A stretch of 64,000 nucleotides of DNA, from the NCBI GenBank assembly GCA_030431775.1, contig JAUIHW010000013.1, positions 1 to 64,000 on the forward strand, read 5' to 3'. Under the pieces are notes generated by a model. The model saw nothing but the letters and a program-made list of their open reading frames with translations, had not been told where the DNA came from and searched no databases. Below are positions 25,527 to 33,390 of the stretch, one piece after another. Every line of letters begins with the position of its first letter. Within the stretch, counting starts at the first letter, position 1. A program made the translations under genes and the position numbers. Source of the stretch: Gammaproteobacteria bacterium (GTDB taxonomy: Bacteria > Pseudomonadota > Gammaproteobacteria > Pseudomonadales > JAUIET01).

Positions 25527-28500
25527 ATGGATTCCGAGCTCATCAAACAGTGTATTGAGCACGTGTTGTTCAGAAAAATGTTGTGCAATACAGTCAATAC
25601 CTGCACCTGACAGTTCGCGCCAGGCCTCATCATCGCTTAACAATTCCTGTACAGCGACTGCAAAAGTAGCCGGCTCGTCAGCGATACGCATTTTTCCAGG
25701 CGCGTCTGGAATTCCCTCCGCCCCAATGGTAGTGGTTACCACCGGCACTCCCTTGCTGAAAGACTCGAGCACCTTGCCCTTGACCCCAGCTCCATAGCGC
25801 AAGGGCACAATGGCAAGGCGAACCTGCGCATAAAGCGCCTCCAGTTCCGGCTCGCTGACGCGACCGTGCACCTGGATGTTGGCATGCTCGATATTTTTTA
25901 ATGCATCGGGAGGGTTCGAGCCGATCACATGCAATGAGATTTGAGGCCTCTGCTTCAGAACCAGCGGAAAAACGCGCTCGATAAACCACATGATCGCATC
26001 CAGATTCGGCGGGTGCCCGTAACCGCCGACAAACAGCAGGCCTGATCGATTCGTGAGCTCCGGTACCGTTCGTTGCCAATCCTGATAGATATAGAGGGGA
26101 ATTGCACGCGCATTGATGGACGGTTCAATGTTTTGGATAAGCTCCACCTCATGGGCCGATGGATACAGCACCTCATCAACCCGATTGAACAGTTCAAACT
26201 CACGCTGCCGCCATTGTGCGGCTTCTTCCCGCAAAGCCTGGGATTTCTCCAGCTCAGCCTGCCGCTCGATTCGCAAAAAGTGCAGATCATGTCCGAAGTA
26301 CAACAGCTTGGGACGTTGCGGCAGTTCCTGCAGCACATCGATATAAGGCCCAACAATGTGCGGTCGCTGTAAAAATGTGTAAGCGAAATAATGACCGTTG
26401 CTGCGCAGCCAGTCGCGCCAGTTTTTTGCATACCAGTTACCGTAGAGCACTTCCACGCCAGCTGCCTGAAGTTCGCGGGTATACGGCTGGTGAGGATAAA
26501 AATTATCACCAAGGAATACCACCTTCAGGCCGGCCTTCTGAAACAGGCGAATGTAGTGGTAGCAACAGCGGGAACCGGCATCCTGGTCAAAGTGCGGGAC
26601 ATGGTGATCTACCACCAGCATCAGCGGCCTGCCCTGCACGCGCTCGCGCGCCAGAAACACCGATTCGCCATTGGGGTAATGGCTTTCATCCAGACGATGC
26701 GCCCAGCGCTCCCGAAATTTTTGCTGGTTCTGAACCTGGTATTGCTTTATGCCAGTGCTTTCATCCGTGCCGTGTGACACACCTTCCAGATGCACCACCT
26801 CAGACTCGGGTTGATAGACCACTCGCAGACCCTGCTCCCGGACCCGAAATGCCAGATCAGTGTCTTCGTAATAGGCCGGCAGGAAGTGTTCATCAAAGCC
26901 CTGCAACTGGTCCCACAGTGTCTTCGCCAGCATCATGCAGGCACCGGAGACATAATCAACATCGCGCTGATAATTGAATTCCGGAGCTTGCGGGTCCTGC
27001 GAGTGACCCCAGTTCCAGCCGCTGGCATCGCGCCAAATAATCCCTCCGGCCTCCTGCAGCTTACCATTTGGAAAGAGCAGCTTTGCACCGGTCAGGCCAA
27101 TGCTTGAATCGCGACGCAACAGGTCAAGCATTGGGGCCAGCCAGTTTGGTTGGACAATGGTGTCGTTATTGAGCAGCAACAGGTACTCGCCATCGCAATG
27201 CTGGGCCGCCCGATTGCAGTTACGAAGAAATCCCTGGTTAGTTGGCTGGCGTACTACCTTGACTCCCGAAACATAGCGCTCCAGGTGTTCCGTGTCATCG
27301 CTTGAGCAGTCGTCGGCAACGACCACCTGATACGGTGTGCGCTCTGCATCGGTGTGCTTCAGTATCGCCTGCAGACAATCCAGGGTGGTTGCCAGCTCGT
27401 TATATACCGGCAGCAAAATGGAAACCAGGGGCTGATCACTAACGGGGAACTCCAGTGGTTCACCGGCATACTGTACCAACTCGACGCCTTGGCTGTCCCC
27501 TAGGTAGCGCTGAACAGCGCCCTCAGTAACCAGGCGTGCCTGATGGGCTGGCATGTCGAAGACCACCTTATGCAGGTTTCTCACCCGCGCCGCATCCAGA
27601 CTTTTCAGGGTTTTAACCGGCGACCGTGCCGCCTTGCCCGACAAATAGGCCAACAGCCTGAATTTTTCCGGCAGAGCCGAGAGATTTGAATCACCACCAC
27701 TGCGCGCCAGAGATTCATACTCCTGAGTTCTGATCAGACTGGCCTCAAGCCCGGTTGGACGGCCGAGTCTAAGCGTTAGAAGTTTATAGAACCGCGACAG
27801 ATTGGCCACCAATCGACCAAACAAGGACCGGCGGAAGCGCCACAGAGCAACTCCGAGATCAACCAGCAAAGAGCCGGCTTCAAGCAGTTCCTGGCGAGTT
27901 GATTGCAACTCAGCGTTCAACGACTGGACCTGCTCCCGCTGGCGCGCCAGCTCGGTCTGATGTGCAGTTAGTTGATGATTAGATTCCCTGAGTTCAAACA
28001 GAGCTTGGTCACGTACCGAGTTGGCTTCTTGCAGCTCCCGCCCACGTTCCTCCACCAATTGCCGGGCAGTGGTCAGTTCATGTGAATCCCGGCCATAGGC
28101 TTCGGCCAGGCTTGAATGTTCCTGTTGCAACTTTTCGTGTAGGCGGCGCAGCTCTCGCAACTCATCAGAATCGGCCTGGTAGGTAATCGCAAGGCTTGCA
28201 TGTTCCTGTTGCAAGGTATTGTGCAGGCGACGCAGCTCTTGTAACTCCTGAGTATCCGCCTGATAAGCATCGGCAAGGCTATTGTGCTCACCCAACAACG
28301 CCTCGTGAGCCGCATACAAATGACTAAACTCCTGCTGTCGTTGTTGCCTTTCGGCGAGCAACACCGGGCGGCTGTCCGCGCCCTGGTCTACGCCAGAATA
28401 CTCTTGCAATAGCTTTAAACTGGCATCGCTAACATCGGGGCGTTGCCAGGTTCTATCAAGTTGACTGCGATAGAGCTCCCTCTGCGGTTCACTGAGAGCA

Positions 28501-29171
28501 AACTCCTGTGGTTCGGGTGTAGAATCAGACTGCATCACCAGCCCGGTAATCCGTTGCTCGCCAGGGAAACTCAAGCCATTGATACCGCTGGCAACCAGGC
28601 CATCATACAGCTCCCTGGCGCCTTTTATGGGATCTTTGAGCAATGTTTCATAGTTGAACTGCAGGCACTGTTCCGGCCGTACTGCCCGCATTACCTCGCA
28701 GGTATAAAATTCCCACAGTGCAAGGCCCACTGGTAGCGGCATGCCATTTCGCCGCTTAAGTGACCGGGCAATTTTTAAGGGGTGGCGACTGGTAAACAGA
28801 TACAAAACATCGGACCAAACCGCTTGCCAGAGTGGTAATGTCAGGCACATTCGAGGATCTTTAATCAGGTAAGGCTGGTGTGCCGTCAGCTTCTGAATCA
28901 GTTCCTCCATGTCTGCTCGATAGGTATTGGTAGCAGCACGCAGTTCCCCTCTGTCAAGCGCTGCGGGACAATCCCAACTCACACCAAGGGCAGTGAGCAT
29001 TTTGTCATTCAGCGCGACCACATCGTTGCGCTCAAAAAAGCCCCCAGGGTTGTCGTGCTGCGCCGCCATCAGCTCATCCGATGAGCCAAGGTATAAGCCC
29101 ATCTCATGCAGCAAATTGGCTAACAGCGACGTGCCGGATCGATGCATGCCAAGTATGATTAAGCCGTTCAT
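25512..29171 (-). CDS. Multidomain protein: sulfotransferase - coiled coil - GT2 - GT4 glycosyltransferase
   Basis: A 1219-residue cytoplasmic protein with four parts. Residues 1-245 are a sulfotransferase (PSB loop LGMHRSGTSLLANLL at 7-21; 3'-phosphate segment YLFTSRHPLKIARSL at 124-138). Residues about 270-430 are a long coiled coil containing three near-identical 28-residue repeats (295-378). Residues about 580-800 are a GT2 domain (PLVSILLPVYNE, VVADDCSSDD, LLLNNDTIVQPNW, AYYEDTDLAFRVRE). Residues about 848-1210 are a GT-B/GT4-type domain (AGSRCCYHYIRLF, LLFVGGYGHPPN, IVPLRYGAGVKGKVLE). It would sulfate and glycosylate one growing chain from a single scaffold. The ATG follows the upstream GT2 gene by 10 bases. 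Confidence 0.9.
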   Translation of the reverse strand: MNGLIILGMHRSGTSLLANLLHEMGLYLGSSDELMAAQHDNPGGFFERNDVVALNDKMLTALGVSWDCPAALDRGELRAATNTYRADMEELIQKLTAHQPYLIKDPRMCLTLPLWQAVWSDVLYLFTSRHPLKIARSLKRRNGMPLPVGLALWEFYTCEVMRAVRPEQCLQFNYETLLKDPIKGARELYDGLVASGINGLSFPGEQRITGLVMQSDSTPEPQEFALSEPQRELYRSQLDRTWQRPDVSDASLKLLQEYSGVDQGADSRPVLLAERQQRQQEFSHLYAAHEALLGEHNSLADAYQADTQELQELRRLHNTLQQEHASLAITYQADSDELRELRRLHEKLQQEHSSLAEAYGRDSHELTTARQLVEERGRELQEANSVRDQALFELRESNHQLTAHQTELARQREQVQSLNAELQSTRQELLEAGSLLVDLGVALWRFRRSLFGRLVANLSRFYKLLTLRLGRPTGLEASLIRTQEYESLARSGGDSNLSALPEKFRLLAYLSGKAARSPVKTLKSLDAARVRNLHKVVFDMPAHQARLVTEGAVQRYLGDSQGVELVQYAGEPLEFPVSDQPLVSILLPVYNELATTLDCLQAILKHTDAERTPYQVVVADDCSSDDTEHLERYVSGVKVVRQPTNQGFLRNCNRAAQHCDGEYLLLLNNDTIVQPNWLAPMLDLLRRDSSIGLTGAKLLFPNGKLQEAGGIIWRDASGWNWGHSQDPQAPEFNYQRDVDYVSGACMMLAKTLWDQLQGFDEHFLPAYYEDTDLAFRVREQGLRVVYQPESEVVHLEGVSHGTDESTGIKQYQVQNQQKFRERWAHRLDESHYPNGESVFLARERVQGRPLMLVVDHHVPHFDQDAGSRCCYHYIRLFQKAGLKVVFLGDNFYPHQPYTRELQAAGVEVLYGNWYAKNWRDWLRSNGHYFAYTFLQRPHIVGPYIDVLQELPQRPKLLYFGHDLHFLRIERQAELEKSQALREEAAQWRQREFELFNRVDEVLYPSAHEVELIQNIEPSINARAIPLYIYQDWQRTVPELTNRSGLLFVGGYGHPPNLDAIMWFIERVFPLVLKQRPQISLHVIGSNPPDALKNIEHANIQVHGRVSEPELEALYAQVRLAIVPLRYGAGVKGKVLESFSKGVPVVTTTIGAEGIPDAPGKMRIADEPATFAVAVQELLSDDEAWRELSGAGIDCIAQHFSEQHVLNTLFDELGIHSNMS
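28038..28289 (-). repeat. Three 84-bp in-frame tandem repeats encoding the coiled coil
   Basis: Residues 295-322, 323-350 and 351-378 of the fusion protein repeat as EH-x-SLA-x-x-Y-x-x-D-x-x-EL..., each 28 residues (exactly four heptads). The first two copies share long DNA identity, for example AGGCGACGCAGCTCT / AGGCGGCGCAGCTCT on the plus strand. The period keeps both reading frame and heptad phase, so unequal exchange would lengthen or shorten the rod without breaking the protein. Confidence 0.85.
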
Positions 29172-29181
29172 AGCGCCGCTC

Positions 29182-30168
29182 TCATGTCAACCCACGCCAG
29201 CGAGGTAGCCACTGCATCCTGGACAGTAAGGTCAAATATCCTGCCCGACGTGATACCTGGCCACGCTTTGCGAAGGTTTGCGGCAACATTTTGATGGCAT
29301 CGTACTTGGCTCGAAAAATTGCGCTGCCATGCCCTTTCGCGCAATACACAAGGACACAAACGAGGTTCATCAGCAAATGCAGGGGTAACAGCACCACCGC
29401 GAGGAGTAGCGGCATATCCTTCCAATAGGTCAGCACCAGATTCCGGTGACCATAATATATCGGTACCGCGGCTTGCTTCACCAGTCCGCCACCGATGTGA
29501 TTAACCATCGCGTTACTGACATAGCGACACGGGTAGCCTGCGAGTTGCAGACGAAAGCCCAGGTCGACGTCTTCGAAGTAACAGAAAAAGTCTTCGTCAA
29601 ATAAGCCTACCTCAAGCAGAGCAGATCGACGATAAACAGCTGCACCAGCGCATGGAGCAAAAACGTTATCCGAACTATTTTCTTCATCAAGAAATCGCCG
29701 TCTATAAAATCTGCGCCAAGCAATGCCAGTAACATGATAAATATCGCCCGCACCATCGTATCGAAGGGGTCGCTCTGTCATAAGCATACAAGAGGCAAAG
29801 GAGCCGTATTCTGGCAGGTTTTTAGCCGCTACCGCCGTGGTATATAGCCAATCTGGTGCGGCTTCTGCGTCTACATTTAGCAAGGCTATCAGCTCAAAAT
29901 CATGCGCCAACTCAATCGCTCGATTATTAGCTCCAGCAAAGCCCAGGTTATTGCTCTGCCTCAGCAATGTTAACGGTAGGTCAGGGTACTGTTGGAGACA
30001 GTCGAGCGAGTCGTCCTGACTGTTATTGTCTACGATGTAGATACAACCCGGTAGCAGGCTTTGTCTCTGCAGGCTACCTAGACAACGCTGCAACAGCTTG
30101 CCGCTATTCCAGTTAACTAGAACCACAGCTATTGAAGGTAACTCAACAACGCTCTCGTCCCGGGACAT
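29182..30168 (-). CDS. GT2-family glycosyltransferase
   Basis: A GT-A enzyme of about 328 residues. SIAVVLVNWNSGKLLQRCL, YIVDNNSQDDSLD, IALLNVDAEAAPDW (DxD-equivalent N-V-D) and GLFDEDFFCYFEDVDLGFRL are the standard motifs of rhamnosyltransferase-like GT2 proteins. A hydrophobic stretch near residue 260 (LLLAVVLLPLHLLMNLVCVLV) suggests membrane association at the C-terminus. The ATG at 30168 is preferred over a TTG at 30192, although neither has a strong ribosome site. It lies between the ABC transporter ATPase gene and the fusion gene on the same strand. Confidence 0.88.
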   Translation of the reverse strand: MSRDESVVELPSIAVVLVNWNSGKLLQRCLGSLQRQSLLPGCIYIVDNNSQDDSLDCLQQYPDLPLTLLRQSNNLGFAGANNRAIELAHDFELIALLNVDAEAAPDWLYTTAVAAKNLPEYGSFASCMLMTERPLRYDGAGDIYHVTGIAWRRFYRRRFLDEENSSDNVFAPCAGAAVYRRSALLEVGLFDEDFFCYFEDVDLGFRLQLAGYPCRYVSNAMVNHIGGGLVKQAAVPIYYGHRNLVLTYWKDMPLLLAVVLLPLHLLMNLVCVLVYCAKGHGSAIFRAKYDAIKMLPQTFAKRGQVSRRAGYLTLLSRMQWLPRWRGLT

Positions 30169-30215
30169 CGATTTAGCGTTTGGGAACACCAACGCCTAAC
30201 TCCAAAGTTCGCAGA

Positions 30216-30935
30216 TTAATCTCGCTTACCGGCATGTGCCATGTAGCTCTCGTAGGCATTTACCACCTCATCGACTGGCCCCTGCATGTAGGTAACTCCG
30301 TTCTCGATCCACACTGCGCGATTGCAGAGCTGTTTAACAGTTGCCGGCTGGTGCGACACCAGTACCACTGTATGATCTGACAAGATTCTTTGCCGCAAGG
30401 CTGCATTCGACTTGGCCCGGAACTCAGCGTCACCAACTCCAAGCACTTCATCTATCAATAGCACATCCGGGTCAAGGTTGACCGCGATCGAAAAACCCAA
30501 GCGCGCTCGCATCCCGGCTGAATAGACTTTTATTGGGTCGTAGATTGCATCCCCCAGTTCTGAAAACTCTATAATCTGCTCCATTCTATGCTGAATTTTC
30601 TCACGGGGTAGACCCAGCAGCATTCCGCTTAATACAGCATTTACATACCCATTCAGTTGCGGATCAAAGCCTACTTGCAAAGCAAGCAATGCACAGCTGA
30701 TATCTCCCTTTACAACCTGCCCACCATCAGCATCGATAATTCCGGCGAGCACTCTGAGCAAAGTGCTCTTACCCGACCCATTCCGTCCGAGAACACCCAC
30801 TGAGTCTCCACGGTTAATATCAAAACTGACGTCACGTAGAGCGTGATAATAATCGGTCTTGAATAGCGAACGAGACTTTTTGTAGCGTACCGAGACGTTT
30901 TGCAAGCTTAGCAACGGACCGCTTTGATTGCTCAT
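30216..30935 (-). CDS. Polysaccharide ABC exporter, ATP-binding protein (Wzt/KpsT-like)
   Basis: A 239-residue ABC ATPase. Walker A is GVLGRNGSGKSTLL, the signature is YSAGMRARLGFSIA, Walker B is DVLLIDEVLGVGD, and the switch His is in VVLVSHQPATV. The pattern is that of the ABCH/KpsT-Wzt group. It lacks the ~150-200-residue C-terminal carbohydrate-binding domain of O-antigen Wzt proteins, so it resembles KpsT or short teichoic-acid/O-antigen types. Its ATG overlaps the permease stop (ATGA), indicating a coupled two-component transporter for the locally made glycan or its lipid-linked form. Confidence 0.92.
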   Translation of the reverse strand: MSNQSGPLLSLQNVSVRYKKSRSLFKTDYYHALRDVSFDINRGDSVGVLGRNGSGKSTLLRVLAGIIDADGGQVVKGDISCALLALQVGFDPQLNGYVNAVLSGMLLGLPREKIQHRMEQIIEFSELGDAIYDPIKVYSAGMRARLGFSIAVNLDPDVLLIDEVLGVGDAEFRAKSNAALRQRILSDHTVVLVSHQPATVKQLCNRAVWIENGVTYMQGPVDEVVNAYESYMAHAGKRD

Positions 30936-31699
30936 CGTATGGCAAGCCTTGGGTATAGTGCGGCGAATCTATGGATTAATGTCATAGCCAGCCAGAAGAT
31001 CAAAAGACTGCACACGCATATTATGAACAAGCTGAACCAGCTCGGACTTTCTCCGCGCAACAGAATTGCCCGATACTGGTCAATAAGATTAGCCATTGGA
31101 TTGAGCAGAAAGTACTCCTGATACCGTTTATCAATCATGTCGACAGTAAAAAACACTCCGGAGCAAAACATAAAAAAGCGTATCAATAGGCTGATTACGT
31201 ATTGCAAATCGGGTAGAAATGGCAATAGCGCTGCGGCCAGTGAGGCCACCGACAAAATCAACAACAATTCGGTAATGAGCAGAGCTGGCAAAAAACTCCA
31301 ACTGGATTGCAGCCCGGTGGCGAAGGCCAGAAATACCAATAGCAAACCAAATACAATTGCCTGCTTAATAGTATGAGTTAATACCACTGAAAGTGGGAAC
31401 AGCGCTTTGTCAATGTTGACCTGGTTGATCAGTCCACTGGCCATAAATATACTTCCGCTGGCGGCAGACACTGCGTTTGCAAACCAGGTCCATACAACCA
31501 CACCGACCAACAGGTTGTATATAAAACCAGGCCCTCCTCGCTGCAATAGAACTTCAAAAACAAAGTAGAACGCGATGATCAGAAAAGCTGGTTCAAGAAC
31601 CCACCAGAGATAACTTAAATATGTCTGTTGTACTTCAGCCTTTAGCCTGGAAACGGCATGAAACCATAGCATGTCTAGCGTCAGGGGCTTACGAACCAC
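30932..31699 (-). CDS. Polysaccharide ABC exporter, permease (Wzm/KpsM-like)
   Basis: A 255-residue ABC-2 type membrane protein with six hydrophobic segments. LSYLWWVLEPAFLIIAFYFVF near the N-terminus is the typical amphipathic/first-helix region of Wzm/KpsM proteins, and FFMFCSGVFFTVDMIDKRYQ followed by LLNPMANLIDQYRAILLRGE is the conserved late segment. A GTG at 31699 with GGAG about ten bases upstream is the likely start. Together with the following ATPase it should export the polysaccharide across the inner membrane. No Wzx flippase or Wzy polymerase was recognised in the window. Confidence 0.92.
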   Translation of the reverse strand: MVRKPLTLDMLWFHAVSRLKAEVQQTYLSYLWWVLEPAFLIIAFYFVFEVLLQRGGPGFIYNLLVGVVVWTWFANAVSAASGSIFMASGLINQVNIDKALFPLSVVLTHTIKQAIVFGLLLVFLAFATGLQSSWSFLPALLITELLLILSVASLAAALLPFLPDLQYVISLLIRFFMFCSGVFFTVDMIDKRYQEYFLLNPMANLIDQYRAILLRGESPSWFSLFIICVCSLLIFWLAMTLIHRFAALYPRLAIR

Positions 31700-31721
31700 G
31701 GCTCACTTTCTCCAATTTTAT

Positions 31722-32513
31722 TCAGCCGGGTTTGTTGGCAGTTATTACTCGGGAGAACTTTTCCCAGTATACGCCGTACTCAGGCGTGTTCTCTGTATGA
31801 AACACAATATTAGAAAACCCGGCAGCGGTCAGCTCCCGCTCTAACCGAGTCTGATTAAATACTCTCATTTCAAGAGTACTGCCAGGCCCACCATGAAACT
31901 TTGGTGAGTCAGCGATAGTCTTACGCCCATCTGCATGTTCAAGTTCCACTTCCCAGTCTCCCGAATCGACCTGATAGGAGCGGTAACCAATGACATCCTC
32001 AGGATAGTGCTCAAAGGACTCGTCTCTGAACATGTAGGGTACCGTCAAAATGAGTGCGCCGCCAGGTTTAAGCACTTGCGCGGCACCCACAAAAGCGTTC
32101 AAACTGGGCGGGTTCACGTGCTCAAAGACGTCAGAAGAGATTAGCAGATCAGCACTATTCCTATATTTTGGGCTGGGGGAACAAATATCAAGAAAAGGTT
32201 CCTCATGAAAAAAAGTATTAATGTAATCATAGGTTTTCTTGAGAGGCTTGGCATACACCGGACTATCAGATAGGCCAATAATTCGAATTGAACGGTTGAC
32301 TGGATGATTGTTGAGTGGAATGACTTCGCCCAAAACTATCCGGGAAACATGCATGGCAATGGCTTGAAAGCGCCCATTAGCACCGCAAAACGGATTTCTG
32401 CAATTTCTTATTTCGCGGGAGCCCGCTGCTATGTTCAAACTAAAGGATTTGCCGCAAACAGGGCAAATAGCGGGGACAATAGATCCATCTGCGTTATTAT
32501 CAGAAATCAACAC
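31722..32513 (-). CDS. Methyltransferase with N-terminal zinc-finger-like segment
   Basis: A 263-residue protein. Residues about 17-45 hold ICPVCGKSF then NCRNPFCGANGRFQA, a four-cysteine cluster likely to bind zinc. The rest is a class I SAM methyltransferase: IRIIGLSDSPVY as motif I region, LLISSDVFEHVNPPS as the central motif, and AAQVLKPGGALILTVPYMF as the strand-4/5 segment of Methyltransf_11/23 proteins. Such Cys-rich methyltransferases occur in O-antigen clusters. The start is a GTG at 32513, weakly supported. It heads the minus-strand transporter operon and is divergent from the sulfotransferase at 32689. Confidence 0.82.
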   Translation of the reverse strand: MLISDNNADGSIVPAICPVCGKSFSLNIAAGSREIRNCRNPFCGANGRFQAIAMHVSRIVLGEVIPLNNHPVNRSIRIIGLSDSPVYAKPLKKTYDYINTFFHEEPFLDICSPSPKYRNSADLLISSDVFEHVNPPSLNAFVGAAQVLKPGGALILTVPYMFRDESFEHYPEDVIGYRSYQVDSGDWEVELEHADGRKTIADSPKFHGGPGSTLEMRVFNQTRLERELTAAGFSNIVFHTENTPEYGVYWEKFSRVITANKPG

Positions 32514-32688
32514 TCTTAACCAGCTGGTATTTTATCAACGTAATTCTTGCATTAAACAGGAGACCCGGCAAAAGTATTATTGGTGAATATTTTGCGCAAA
32601 AAACATTCCGCGGTACTGTATAAATGAAGCAAGAAGCAGGTTCGCAAGGCTATAATCTGCGGCCTCGTTTAAAGTAAGCCACAAATCA
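32514..32688. promoter_or_regulatory. Divergent promoter region
   Basis: 175 bases between the methyltransferase/transporter operon and the sulfotransferase/methyltransferase operon. On the plus strand a perfect -10 hexamer TATAAT lies at 32651-32656, without a good -35 at 17 bases. A weaker sigma-54-like TGG-N10-TTGC pattern (TGGTGAATATTTTGC, 32581-32595) is also present but lacks the CAC of the -24 box. The region is noticeably AT-rich. Promoter assignment is tentative. Confidence 0.35.
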
Positions 32689-33360
32689 ATGGCCATCATT
32701 AGCCACAGTCAGAACTTCATTTTCGTGCATGTTCCAAAAACTGGCGGCACATCGGTTAGTAACTATCTCTCCTCATATACGTCATACTGTGACCTTGAGC
32801 TTGGTGGCACGGAGTTTGGTGAATCTTTGCAGAAGGCCTACCGCAAACGCTTCCGACTTTACAAGCATGTACCTGCGAGTGGCATCAAAGCGGTGATCGA
32901 TAGCGGCTTCTGGGAGAAATCCTTCAAGTTTGGGATCGTGCGCAACCCCTATCAAAGAGCAATTTCCACCTATCATTTCTTACGCAACTGGTCGGGTACG
33001 CCAGATCGAATTCGAAACAAACTTGATAAGGTCGAAAATTTTGAGCAATTCGTTCATTCCGGGATATGGGATGAACTTGACGGTCCAGACAAAATGTTTA
33101 AAGCTCAATCTTTCTGGCTGTGTGAGGAAGAGCACTCAAAGGAACTTTTAGTTAATTACGTCGGCAAACTTGAGCATCTTCAGCCGCATATGGACTTTGT
33201 TACAGAGTCCATAGGCTTGCCACCAAACCCCAAATCTACTCTTAAGGCACTGAACCGCTCCAGCAGGAAGCGGGGGCCTCTTGAACTCTCGGATAAAACC
33301 AAAGAATTAATTGCGGAAAAATACCGAAGCGACTTCGAAACCTTCGACTACCCGCTTTAA
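32689..33360 (+). CDS. Sulfotransferase family 2-like protein
   Basis: A 223-residue protein with the Sulfotransfer_2 layout. FIFVHVPKTGGTSVSNYL (residues about 9-26) is the PSB loop in its P-K-T-G-G-T-S form, and FKFGIVRNPYQRAISTYHFL is the 3'-phosphate-binding strand and helix. LLVNYVGKLEHLQ resembles the late segment of heparan/chondroitin-type 2-O- and 6-O-sulfotransferases. It would use PAPS to sulfate sugar hydroxyls. The ATG at 32689 precedes the first strand directly. The large methyltransferase gene follows by 30 bases. Confidence 0.87.
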   Translation: MAIISHSQNFIFVHVPKTGGTSVSNYLSSYTSYCDLELGGTEFGESLQKAYRKRFRLYKHVPASGIKAVIDSGFWEKSFKFGIVRNPYQRAISTYHFLRNWSGTPDRIRNKLDKVENFEQFVHSGIWDELDGPDKMFKAQSFWLCEEEHSKELLVNYVGKLEHLQPHMDFVTESIGLPPNPKSTLKALNRSSRKRGPLELSDKTKELIAEKYRSDFETFDYPL

Positions 33361-33390
33361 CTGCGCTCGATCGCTGCACAAGAGGCAAAA

